Shown: positions 19,301 to 26,131 of the stretch, piece by piece
Layout of the letters: every line of letters starts with the position of its first letter
How positions within the stretch are numbered: position 1 is the stretch's first letter
NCBI RefSeq assembly: GCF_014855515.1
Contig: NZ_JACYFK010000001.1
Span: forward strand, 124,001-188,000
DNA length: 64,000 nucleotides
Direction of reading: 5' to 3'
From: Euzebyella marina
GTDB taxonomy: Bacteria > Bacteroidota > Bacteroidia > Flavobacteriales > Flavobacteriaceae
The notes under the pieces: model-generated
The model's input: the letters and a program-made list of their open reading frames with translations, nothing else
Told to the model about the DNA's origin: nothing
The model's database searches: none
Translations under genes and position numbers: made by a program

Positions 19301-19974
19301 ACCATCGGATCAAAAGAAATTGTGGTCAACGAAAAAAACTTATCGCTTGGATTAACGTCAAGCTGTTTACCGGCAGAATAAATAAGGTTCGCTAAACCTT
19401 TGTGAGCTATCTGAACTCCTTTGGGCACACCCGTTGAACCAGAGGTATAAATAATGTAAGCACAAGTTAAGTTTGATACTTTCAACCCTAACTTTTGGTT
19501 TTTTAAACTCTGCTCACAACTTAAAAAGTGTTTATAAAAAACCGGTGTCGTATTAGAGGGAACATAACCTTCTGAATTATCGGTAATATAGAACCTAGCG
19601 CCAGAGTCCGTTACCATAAAATCCTTTCTCGACTGAGGATAGGTTGCTTCAATGGGAACATATGCCGCACCACACTGCATCACTGCCAAAAGTGATACAA
19701 CGAGTTCCGGAGAGCGATTCATAGAAATTGCCACTATATCTCCAGCGCTAACCCCTTTCTCACTGAGAAAGTTTGCCATTTTGTTGACAGACACTCTTAA
19801 CTCTGAATAGGTTGTTTGCTTACCTCGGTCTTCGAGTGCTATATTGTCAGAGAACCGTAAAGCTATCTCATCAAAAAGCTCATGTAAGGTAAAGTTGGGA
19901 TATTCAATTTTTGCCCCTAGAATCGAGAAATTCATAAATCTTGAATTTAATTGTGAAGGAAATTTAAACTCCAT
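13303..19974 (-). CDS. Hybrid NRPS-PKS: A-PCP-KS-AT-ACP-aminotransferase
   Basis: 2223 residues. A domain 30-530 (YTSGSTGVPKG at 176-186, Lys507). PCP Ser564 in GGTSL. KS 624-1045 with Cys794 (HSACS), His930 (EAHGTATP) and His969 (NMGHL). AT 1144-1440 with Ser1240 (GHSVGE) and HAFHS at 1336-1340, the malonyl-CoA type. ACP Ser1562 (LGLDS). Class III PLP aminotransferase 1735-2165 with DEVITGF and Lys2001 (TYGK), like the GSA-type domains of McyE and MycA. There is no KR, DH or ER. It would activate one amino acid, extend it by a malonyl unit and transaminate the beta-ketone. The A-domain pocket reads D-P-M-N-L-G-L-V-C-K, which I cannot assign. The tail GARLGRDEKGNPAWYVP resembles linkers placed before C domains. 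First gene of the two-gene operon. Confidence 0.95.
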   Translation of the reverse strand: MEFKFPSQLNSRFMNFSILGAKIEYPNFTLHELFDEIALRFSDNIALEDRGKQTTYSELRVSVNKMANFLSEKGVSAGDIVAISMNRSPELVVSLLAVMQCGAAYVPIEATYPQSRKDFMVTDSGARFYITDNSEGYVPSNTTPVFYKHFLSCEQSLKNQKLGLKVSNLTCAYIIYTSGSTGVPKGVQIAHKGLANLIYSAGKQLDVNPSDKFFSLTTISFDPMVMELYVPLLHGACIDFVDEETRLDGRLLLEKARRDKVTAINGTPSIWQSLLDAGWEEPLDIKILCGGEALTKSLSLELLKKCRRLFNLYGPTEITVCCFMTEIFGNEETISIGRPLANVQGYFLDENKQQVEQGMVGEIAIGGDGVAIGYLNRPELNEQKFLKDEFSNIENAKLYFTGDLGRLLADGNVEFIGRKDSQVKIRGHRIELGEVEVAISQLREISKAHVIVQEYQNELRLIAYIQSSNEIQDSSKVRLKLQNELPDFLIPSLFIWVDDFPRTINGKIDQEKLPSVQYQRPVDAPILRKPKTILEKQICKVWCENLGFEEIGIDDNFFDLGGTSLIAQKTIVQLRKVLNSDVAVIKLYQFPTIAQISLHLQDKVVQSSKEDVTWSQDNQKKLTTDVAIIGMAGRFPGAESIDDLWEILQNGKETISFFSKEELDFSIPSTVANDERYVPARGIVPSAKFFDYNFFGLNPKLAETMDPQLRLLLEVCWEALEHAGVNGDSEKSIGIYGGVGSNSYYRNNILPNKELLTNLGMTNVEMVNDKDYVATRTAYHLNLEGPAVSVHSACSTSLLAISQAVDAIRNGHCKMALAGGSSVTAPMNSGHLYQEGAMFSSDGHCKPFDAKSTGTMFSDGAGVVLLKSLEEAKRDGDFIHAVIKGVGVNNDGSNKASFTAPSVEGQARAIKSALKDANLKPEEISYIEAHGTATPLGDPIEFEGLQTAFRSTSEKGYCAIGSIKSNMGHLTAAAGVAGVIKTVLALKNQKIPPSLGFEKSNPAINFESSPFFLNNQLMEWNSNGVRRAGVSSFGVGGTNVHTILEEYIEDKVTATDEGRPFQILTWSAKSEYSQTKYGETLERYFSDKTNEKIADIAYSLNSFKNDFAYRSFIVDSNEGFKNSFGNGKLAFRKTNHLKQVGDEMIFLFPGQGAQFLGMGQILYQNEPEFKKAVDKCSHILQENAGINILEILYPETLTEEGQERLNNTRYAQPALFVIEYALSQLWKSWGIEPTVVCGHSVGEFVAAHLAGIFTLEDALKLVAIRGKLVSELPRGSMLSVRLSASELKELLPDSLNIGASNSNKLSVVSSSLSDIEAFAGLLSSKGIAHKVLPTSHAFHSHMMDPIVPQFKKYISTIHLTPPQLKMVSTVTGEILSDEEAISPDYWADHLRETVHFDEASAVLLSIQGAVMLEMGPGQALTSFVKQQKAKFSEVFPVLSPTDDQTQVYRQLLSALGNVWLSGFEIDWKTFYKGQERKKVPLPTYVFDRKPCWIEPLQSTANQSSGTAATNESLKEPRGLQTTKPMRKNILFDKLKEIVNNTAGIEIEADERESSFLELGLDSLILTQVALACKNEFQVPLTFRQLNEECASPVLLIKYLDEHLPEGAFQPKIEQVMPSQIELDTVGTGTLAAPSNSNQQTALSLIAQQLQLLGQQINLLQGNAVQDNTRPVEKNVQSSHNDIGHTILNGSNLVEDDRTEEEKKEHAKPFGASPKIERKINGAENKHQSFLDDLIQRYVRKTAKSKAYTQKHRGHMSDPRVVSGFKPETKEITYSLVVNKSKGSRLWDIDGNEYLDALNGFGSCYFGHQPDFIAEALKDQIDAGYEVGPQHPLAGEVSQLLCELTGHERAALCNTGSEAVLGAMRISRTVTGRSLIVAFSRSYHGINDEGIVRGTKKLKTFPAAAGIMPNTVENMLILDYGTEESLQIIKERAHELAAVLVEPVQSRRPEFRPIIFLKEVRKVTQESGAVLIFDEVITGFRSHLGGAQALFGIKADLATYGKVIGGGMSVGAIVGKRSYMDALDGGYWSYGDDSFPEVGVTYFAGTFVRHPLALAACKASLAYLKQKGPALQEEMNKKTDQFVFNLNERFTSLGLPITIHHFSSLWRLTFTEEIPFSELLFVLLREKGIHIWDGFPCFLTEAYAENDIKKLTNAILDSVNELIEEGILSSSGNLKDSKETKLKDIDNLNSPPITGARLGRDEKGNPAWYVPSDDKEGEYVKIEI

Positions 19975-20461
19975 CCACTTTTATCAATCAACAAATCATA
20001 TACAGAGTCCAAATTATCAGCCTATAGTCTGGGGGCAACCAACGGAATCTGTATGCTTAACGAAAATAAGCAATCTTATAACCAATACTAAGAGGACTGG
20101 GCAACAGGAGCATAAATTCGATTATTTGTTAAAAAAGTTAAGGAGTCGCTATACAATACTTATTTAATTAACATTTTTTTGAAAATCTAATTTTCAGACC
20201 ATTTTCATTAATCGATGAAATAAGTATTTGGTCGATTAACGGCAGAAAATAGATGATTGCATCAAGAAATCTATTTCATATCAACTCTAGAAAATGTCTG
20301 GTTAGATCAAACCATTTTTGAAACAATCTTCAAACCTTTAAGGCTTTACTATTTTTTAATCAACTATTTACCAACAATATGAAAAAGAATATTTCTTTAA
20401 ATTGTAATTTACTCTTTTTGATAAGGATTAGTTTTTAAGTACCCAACCAACCGTTCAATCG
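19975..20461. promoter_or_regulatory. Divergent intergenic region between the NRPS-PKS operon and the methyltransferase
   Basis: 487 bp with no credible gene; a short + strand frame running in from 19844 is an antisense shadow of the PKS-NRPS start. The region must hold the promoter of the assembly-line operon (leftward) and of the methyltransferase (rightward). It is AT-rich. I looked for the Bacteroidetes TTG-n19-TAnnTTTG promoter on both strands and found no exact copy, so no promoter is placed. Confidence 0.5.
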
Positions 20462-21313
20462 ATGAAACAATCATTTAGCCTTAAGCAAACCTTGAAATTG
20501 TGGAGTGGTAAATCTTTGACATTCTTAATGCCTGAGAGAGCATCGACCATTTCAAAAGAAGGAATGACTATTGTCACAAACAAAAAGTGGAAGAAAATTG
20601 ATCTTCTGATCAGAGCACACTTACTCAAAGAGGCTGAAAAAAAAGAAGATTTTGAAACCCTTGCCCGTTATCAAAAAGATTTCTGGATAAGTCAAGGAAA
20701 AGCTTTTTTCGAAACGACACAGCATAGGTTTGAAGACACCTTTATCAAAGATTGCGCATTTATCTTCGAACATTTAGAGACTGAATTGAATCAACATGCA
20801 AATCAAGATTTTCATTTAATTGAAATCGGTACGGGAAACGGTCGTGTTTTGGAGTATTTAAGCGAAAAGTTTCCACAAATAAAAAATCTAACAGGCATAG
20901 ATTTAAGTAAAGAACAGATTGAAATCAATAAGAAGAAATTCTCTACAAACAAGAAATTGAATTTTATTTCGACAGATGGCTTTAATTGGGTCATGAATAA
21001 TGCAAAAGATTGTATGATATTCGTGACATCGCTGGGGGTGTTGGAGTATTTCACTCAAAATCAATTAGAACATGTCTTTGAAAGGATATCGGAATTCCGC
21101 TTATCGTTTCTTGTAATCAGTGAGCCTAAGGGAATCAATCATGACTTTAACACCAATCAAAATTCAGAAATCTATGGCCCTGAACATTCATTCTCACATA
21201 ACTACCCTACCTTATTAAAAAAAGCCAACTTAAAAATTTGGCACGAATCTTATAAAAAGCTAGAATCTGATGACTTCCTGTTTTGTTTCATAGGAGCTAA
21301 AAGCAAATTATGA
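20462..21313 (+). CDS. Class I SAM-dependent methyltransferase
   Basis: 283 residues. Motif I of the Rossmann-fold methyltransferases is clear: FHLIEIGTGNGRVLEYL near residue 120, followed by LTGIDLSKEQIEINKKKF (the acidic residue that binds the SAM ribose). LNFISTDGFNW and MIFVTSLGVLEYF fit motifs II and III. The N-terminal 90 residues are basic and helical and could bind an acceptor. The gene is transcribed divergently from the NRPS-PKS operon, so it might methylate that product, or a sugar of the surface polysaccharide. Position supports both and the sequence decides neither. Confidence 0.8.
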   Translation: MKQSFSLKQTLKLWSGKSLTFLMPERASTISKEGMTIVTNKKWKKIDLLIRAHLLKEAEKKEDFETLARYQKDFWISQGKAFFETTQHRFEDTFIKDCAFIFEHLETELNQHANQDFHLIEIGTGNGRVLEYLSEKFPQIKNLTGIDLSKEQIEINKKKFSTNKKLNFISTDGFNWVMNNAKDCMIFVTSLGVLEYFTQNQLEHVFERISEFRLSFLVISEPKGINHDFNTNQNSEIYGPEHSFSHNYPTLLKKANLKIWHESYKKLESDDFLFCFIGAKSKL

Positions 21314-21489
21314 TTCGATATTTTAGCGCTTGTTGAGACCATCTTACCTAAAGAATTTCTACTCGTCAAATATATTTAAGGTTTAAATTTCACACTCCCA
21401 TTTCTTCGACCAAACGCAACTTTAGCTACCGTTAATCGAAAAAATAGCGTCAGATTTATGCAATTATACTAGTAGGCCCATCGGCTCGT

Positions 21490-21996
21490 TTGAAAAAAAT
21501 GAACCGAATCTTACCTATTTTATTCTTTATAGCGGCTTTTTATGTGTCAAGAGCACAGGAATTGCCAGAATCAAAAGCTCCCACCGTTCTTGATAATCAA
21601 ATTAATACGTCTGGCGGAACTGCGCTTACGAGTAAAGGCTCAATTTCCTACTCTATAGGCTCACTCTTAGTTTCCGGGAATTTAATTGCATCCAATCAAT
21701 CAAACGATATTAATCTTACGGCAAAGACCTCTACAAAGAATGTTTCTATCGAACCTGCTGAAGTATTGGCCTACCCTAATCCGACAACTGATTACATTCT
21801 TGTCGACATCACAGATTTTGACCTTGAAAATGCCCAGTATCAATTATTCGATTATGCGGGAAGATTGCTAGATAACGGTTTAATAGAAACAGCTACGACC
21901 AAAATTCCCATGGCTCATCTAAAAAAATCTTACTATCTATTAAAAATTACGGTATTGAATAGTTTTGAACAGACATTGCAAATCATAAAATTATAA
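21490..21996 (+). CDS. Small secreted protein with T9SS type A sorting domain
   Basis: 168 residues. Signal peptide 1-22 ending SRAQ. A short module INTSGGTALTSKGSISYSIGS (about 35-58) matches the SGG..xGSxSYSxG element that opens many Bacteroidetes T9SS cargo proteins. The C-terminal ~75 residues, from VLAYPNPTTDYILVDI to LQIIKL, are a Por/T9SS type A sorting domain (YPNPxxD start, KTY-like strand near the end). Nothing else lies between, so the mature protein is almost only a sorting tail plus the short module. Its paralogue at 22189 has the same two ends with a long acidic insert. Confidence 0.8.
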   Translation: MKKMNRILPILFFIAAFYVSRAQELPESKAPTVLDNQINTSGGTALTSKGSISYSIGSLLVSGNLIASNQSNDINLTAKTSTKNVSIEPAEVLAYPNPTTDYILVDITDFDLENAQYQLFDYAGRLLDNGLIETATTKIPMAHLKKSYYLLKITVLNSFEQTLQIIKL

Positions 21997-22188
21997 TATC
22001 AACTATCGAGTTTATTTGAATAAGATTTATAAGTCTTTTTCTTGTTAAATTTTTTATCATTTCACATTCTAATAAAGGTGAAATTCTACAAGTCTTAAAA
22101 GAATAACTTTTCAGTGTTTTAAGTCATCCATCTAGCAGTTCTCATTCGTATACACAACGCGCTTTGTTTCCCAAACTGAACGCTACTT

Positions 22189-23772
22189 ATGAGAAACCTA
22201 TTTATTGGGCTAGTTTCCCTATGGCTACCCTTCATGACCGTTTTTTCCCAATCGGCAACAGTTTTGCCCGATTTAGACACAGTGAACACTTCAGGTGGTG
22301 ACGCCGTATCTCAAACAGGTTCAGTTGCTTACTCTTTAGGGTCTATTTTCTATGCTTCGCTCTCTTCCAATGAAATACAATTCAATGAAAGTGTTCAACA
22401 AGCCACAGGAGAACTTCTTACCGAAGAAATTTCAGAAGAATCTATCGAAGAGGTTATTCAAGAAAATGCTGAAGATATTAATGCGGCAACCCCAGTAGGA
22501 GATGATGGAGACATTGAACTAAATGAAGGTATTCAAGAACATGAGAATCAACTTGATTCTGTAAATACCGAAGAAGATGAAGGGCTAGAAACCGGCAACA
22601 ATGAAAGTGAAATTCATGATAATATGGAGAGCGATGTACATAACACTGATATATCTTCTGGAGAAGAAGTAGAACAAGACCTACATAACCGTGACAACCA
22701 AATCGAAACTCCAGACGAACTTACACCGGAAACTCATTCTATCACTGAAATTACTTCTGATTCTCATAATGAGGTAGAGCCCATAATAAATTCTGAAAAC
22801 ACCCCTATTCAGGACAACGTAGATTCTATAGCATCTTCGGAGCAAGAGGCAGAACTAGAACTTGGTCAAGATGACAACATCGAAACTACAGAAGAAAGTC
22901 GAGCAGAAACCCGCTCACTTAGTGATAACAATTCTAATTCCCAAAATGAAGAAGAACAGATGATAGACTCGGAATACAGTTCTGTTGATGTTGATTTACA
23001 GTTTAATGAAATGGACGCAGAAACCTGGGAAGAAAATATTTCCTTGGATACGAATACGGACGAAAAGGATGAATTAGAAGTTCGAGAAAACGCGCAGAAT
23101 GAGGTGCCTGATGTTCTGTTACCAAGTCAAGACGGCAATAATCAAATCTATCACCTCCCCTCTTCGAATAATATAGATACTATTGAACGTCAAGATAACA
23201 TTGAAGAAAATATCGATCCGTCATTACCACCATCAAACACAATCGGAAACAATTTTATAATTGACCCTCAAAATAGTAGTGGTAATCCCGAAGAAGAGGA
23301 CGATTACCTTATTTCCGATGAATCCCCAGAACCGATTGAAATTAACCCCGATACGAACGAAGAACTTAACGAAAACCCACTATCGGACATTTCAGAATCA
23401 GATACTATCCAAGAAAATAATTTCATCCTTGATGATGGCTGGAATAATGTAGACGATGCCAATCAAAAAATACTCATCGCCAGAGACCATATTTACGATA
23501 CAAATAATGACTTACAAGACAATATCGAGCAGCTTGAAATCGTTACCTATCCAAATCCAGTCACTGAATACGTAAAAATCAAAATAATAAATTATAACGA
23601 GCAACTGACTTGGTTAGAACTATATGACTTACAAGGACAAATGATTCTGAAAAAATCAATTGAAAGCAGTCTGACCAATGTTCCACTAGGATATTTAAGC
23701 GCTGGCACGTATTTACTCAGAATATTTATACAACCAGTGGGATACCGGTCATTCAAGCTCCTGAAAAAATAA
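22189..23772 (+). CDS. T9SS-secreted protein with long acidic low-complexity region
   Basis: 527 residues. Signal peptide about 1-20 (LVSLWLPFMTVFSQS). The module VNTSGGDAVSQTGSVAYSLGS is at 32-52. Residues about 75-440 are low-complexity, dominated by Glu, Asp, Asn, Ser and Ile with almost no Cys, Trp or Lys, and should be disordered and strongly negative. The C-terminal T9SS type A sorting domain starts IVTYPNPVTEYVKIKI and ends RSFKLLKK. Likely a cell-surface or released polyanion, possibly binding divalent cations or spacing the surface glycan; this is inference. The next gene starts 4 bp downstream, so they share an operon. Confidence 0.8.
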   Translation: MRNLFIGLVSLWLPFMTVFSQSATVLPDLDTVNTSGGDAVSQTGSVAYSLGSIFYASLSSNEIQFNESVQQATGELLTEEISEESIEEVIQENAEDINAATPVGDDGDIELNEGIQEHENQLDSVNTEEDEGLETGNNESEIHDNMESDVHNTDISSGEEVEQDLHNRDNQIETPDELTPETHSITEITSDSHNEVEPIINSENTPIQDNVDSIASSEQEAELELGQDDNIETTEESRAETRSLSDNNSNSQNEEEQMIDSEYSSVDVDLQFNEMDAETWEENISLDTNTDEKDELEVRENAQNEVPDVLLPSQDGNNQIYHLPSSNNIDTIERQDNIEENIDPSLPPSNTIGNNFIIDPQNSSGNPEEEDDYLISDESPEPIEINPDTNEELNENPLSDISESDTIQENNFILDDGWNNVDDANQKILIARDHIYDTNNDLQDNIEQLEIVTYPNPVTEYVKIKIINYNEQLTWLELYDLQGQMILKKSIESSLTNVPLGYLSAGTYLLRIFIQPVGYRSFKLLKK

Positions 23773-23776
23773 AGAA

Positions 23777-24520
23777 ATGAATAAATTAATAGTATTAGCT
23801 TTTTTGTTTTTCTGCCTAGGGGCAGTCGCCCAAGCTCCTGAAAAAATAAGCTACCAAGCCATTGTAAGAGCTTCTGACAACAGCCTGGTAGCCGATTCAC
23901 CAGTAAGTCTTCGCCTTATCATAAGGCAAGGTAACGTAAATGGAGCCACAGCTTATGAAGAAACGCATTCTGCCAAGACGAATGCCAATGGCCTAGTTAG
24001 CATAGAAATTGGGTCTGGAGACCGAACAAATGGTGCATTTAATCAAATAAAATGGGAAAACGGTCCTTTTTTTATTGAAACGCAGGTCGATCCTAATGGA
24101 GGAACCAATTATTCAATAATAGGCGTAAGCCAACTTTTGAGTGTACCTTATGCACTTTACGCTAAATATGCCGAAAATGTCACCGGCAGCGCACCGAACA
24201 CAACCTCCGAACCAAAAATCGCAACTATTATTGATTTTATTACTTCAAGACCAATAGAAGAGCAAGATGTCAATAATACTATTGCCTGTACCAAATCAGG
24301 TGTTCTTACTTTACCACTAAACTTCTCTAAAATGCAAGTTGGCGAAACCCTGAACCTAGAAGCACATAACGGTGCAGTTCTAACCATACAGGCAGACCCA
24401 GGAGTTCATATTAACTATACCGATGGCGGCAAAGCTACTTTTGAAAGTGAGAGTGGCAATGTACGTTTTGGTCTATTGAGAAAAAGCAAAGCAAACTCCT
24501 ATATTATTTCTGGGCAATAA
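23777..24520 (+). CDS. Secreted Bacteroidetes protein with QAPEKISYQAIVR N-terminal domain, function unknown
   Basis: 247 residues. Signal peptide 1-18 (FLFFCLGAVAQA). The mature start APEKISYQAIVRASDNSLVAD, then VSLRLIIRQGN, ANGLVSIEIGSG and VSQLLSVPYALYAKYAE, is a very common domain at the start of Bacteroidetes secreted or structural proteins, with no firm function. The C-terminal half (about 150-247) is beta-rich (VLTLPLNFSKMQVGETLNL, VLTIQADPGVHINY) and resembles small fibre or tail-like domains. Four bases after the acidic T9SS protein, so co-expressed. No sorting domain is visible, so it may be periplasmic or exported with its neighbour. Confidence 0.65.
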   Translation: MNKLIVLAFLFFCLGAVAQAPEKISYQAIVRASDNSLVADSPVSLRLIIRQGNVNGATAYEETHSAKTNANGLVSIEIGSGDRTNGAFNQIKWENGPFFIETQVDPNGGTNYSIIGVSQLLSVPYALYAKYAENVTGSAPNTTSEPKIATIIDFITSRPIEEQDVNNTIACTKSGVLTLPLNFSKMQVGETLNLEAHNGAVLTIQADPGVHINYTDGGKATFESESGNVRFGLLRKSKANSYIISGQ

Positions 24521-24854
24521 ATAAAACATACAACAGTCGCTTGACTTGTTTTTTCTGTAGTTTACAGAACGATTTACTTTTCCGTCCATTTTTTTTCTCA
24601 TCTTAGCCCTCAAATCGGGGTGATTTTTATTTCTGAATTGATTTGAACGGTTATAGCCGTATCAAATTATTATATTGAACTTTAATAGCTGATAACCAAT
24701 CGTTAACGTTCAACAAATAGTTTCCCTATTAATTCAGTCTTATTTTACCATTTTAAATTCCCCCCATTTACATCAAAGACCAAACAAACTAGAGAAGTGT
24801 TGTCTACGAATTTTTTATAAATACCAGACAACTTCATATAACCGTACAAGACAG
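24521..24854. other. Intergenic region, no gene seen
   Basis: 334 bp between the secreted-protein operon and a GT4 gene. No open frame of coding character and no convincing hairpin terminator. It should hold the promoter of the downstream glycosyltransferase, but I could not fix one. Confidence 0.4.
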
Positions 24855-26036
24855 ATGAATGTTCTTCATATTGTACCAAGCATGAACCCAGATCATGGTG
24901 GCGTTTGCCAAGGTATTCGAAATTCTATTCCTGAGATGAAGAAGAATGGGATTCATTGTGAGGTATTAAGTTTTGATGAAAGTAACGCCCCTTATCTAAA
25001 ACTTGACAAATTCAAGGTTCATGCTCTTGGCGCGGGCCGTTCGCTCTGGCAATATAACAAGAAACTGATCCCCTGGCTGACAAAAAATCTTGAACGGTTT
25101 GACATCGTCATCATAAATGCGTTATGGCTTTATCACAGCTATGCAAGTATGAAATCGTTTTTAAAGTATCGTCGCTTAAACAATAAACAACCCCGTATAT
25201 ATGTTATGCCTCATGGCATGCTCGACCCCTATTTTCAAAAGGCCAAAGAACGACGGTTTAAAGCGTTTCGAAATAATGTATATTGGAATCTAGTAGAAAA
25301 AAAAGTGGTAAATGAGGCCGATGGCCTGTTGTTTACTTGCCAAGAAGAATTGTTACTGGCGCGAGACACTTTTCCCGCTTATAACCCTAAAAAAGAAATT
25401 AATGTTGGCTATGGCATTCAAGAACCCCCTTTGAGGTCTTCAGAAATGAAGACAGCTTTAAAAGTAGCCGTTCCTGAATGGGATGAAAGGCCATTTTTTC
25501 TTTTTTTAGGTAGAATCAATCCTAAAAAAGGGATCGAACAATTAATTAGGGCATATCTGAGCCTTGAGCAAACGTTACCCGATTTACCTCAGCTCGTTAT
25601 AGCGGGACCTGCCGATCATTCATACGGGCGAAACGTCAAAAATCTGGCATCATCTTCTTCGAAAATTTTATTTCCCGGCTCATTATCTGGGCACTCTAAA
25701 TGGGGTGCTTTTTACGAAAGTGGCGTTTTCATTTTACCTAGTCACCAAGAAAACTTCGGGATTGCCGTAGTGGAAGCATTGGCTTGCAGCACTCCGGTAC
25801 TAATAACCAAAAAAGTGAACATTTGGGATGTTATTCATAGTTCAGAAGCCGGGGTGATCATTGACAATTCTGAAGAATCTATACTCGATTCCTTAAAAGA
25901 CTGGCTTAGTTTTTCAGATAGTCATAGAAAAAATCTAGCGCAGAACGCCCACAAAGCCTATTCAAATTTCTTTACCGTAGAAAAGTCTACCAAACAGTTT
26001 ATTCAAGGCATTTCATGTAGCCATACTTTAAATTAA
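24855..26036 (+). CDS. GT4-family glycosyltransferase (paralogue A)
   Basis: 393 residues. N-terminus MNVLHIVPSMNPDHGGVCQGIRNSIP; then YVMPHGMLDPYFQKAKERRFKAFRN; C-terminal GRINPKKGIEQLIRAY and SHQENFGIAVVEALACSTPVLI with the E-x7-E donor-site motif. It is plainly a paralogue of the gene at 30303-31472, with the same motifs in the same order across the full length. About 100 bp separate it from the beta-helix gene. Probably transfers one sugar of the repeat unit, perhaps the same type as its paralogue. Confidence 0.88.
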   Translation: MNVLHIVPSMNPDHGGVCQGIRNSIPEMKKNGIHCEVLSFDESNAPYLKLDKFKVHALGAGRSLWQYNKKLIPWLTKNLERFDIVIINALWLYHSYASMKSFLKYRRLNNKQPRIYVMPHGMLDPYFQKAKERRFKAFRNNVYWNLVEKKVVNEADGLLFTCQEELLLARDTFPAYNPKKEINVGYGIQEPPLRSSEMKTALKVAVPEWDERPFFLFLGRINPKKGIEQLIRAYLSLEQTLPDLPQLVIAGPADHSYGRNVKNLASSSSKILFPGSLSGHSKWGAFYESGVFILPSHQENFGIAVVEALACSTPVLITKKVNIWDVIHSSEAGVIIDNSEESILDSLKDWLSFSDSHRKNLAQNAHKAYSNFFTVEKSTKQFIQGISCSHTLN

Positions 26037-26131
26037 GTAGTTATTTTAAAATACTACCTAATTGTTAAGTTGCTGATACAATATTATTTTTGATATTGCG
26101 TATTACTTTTTAAGATCTAGAGCTTACTACA

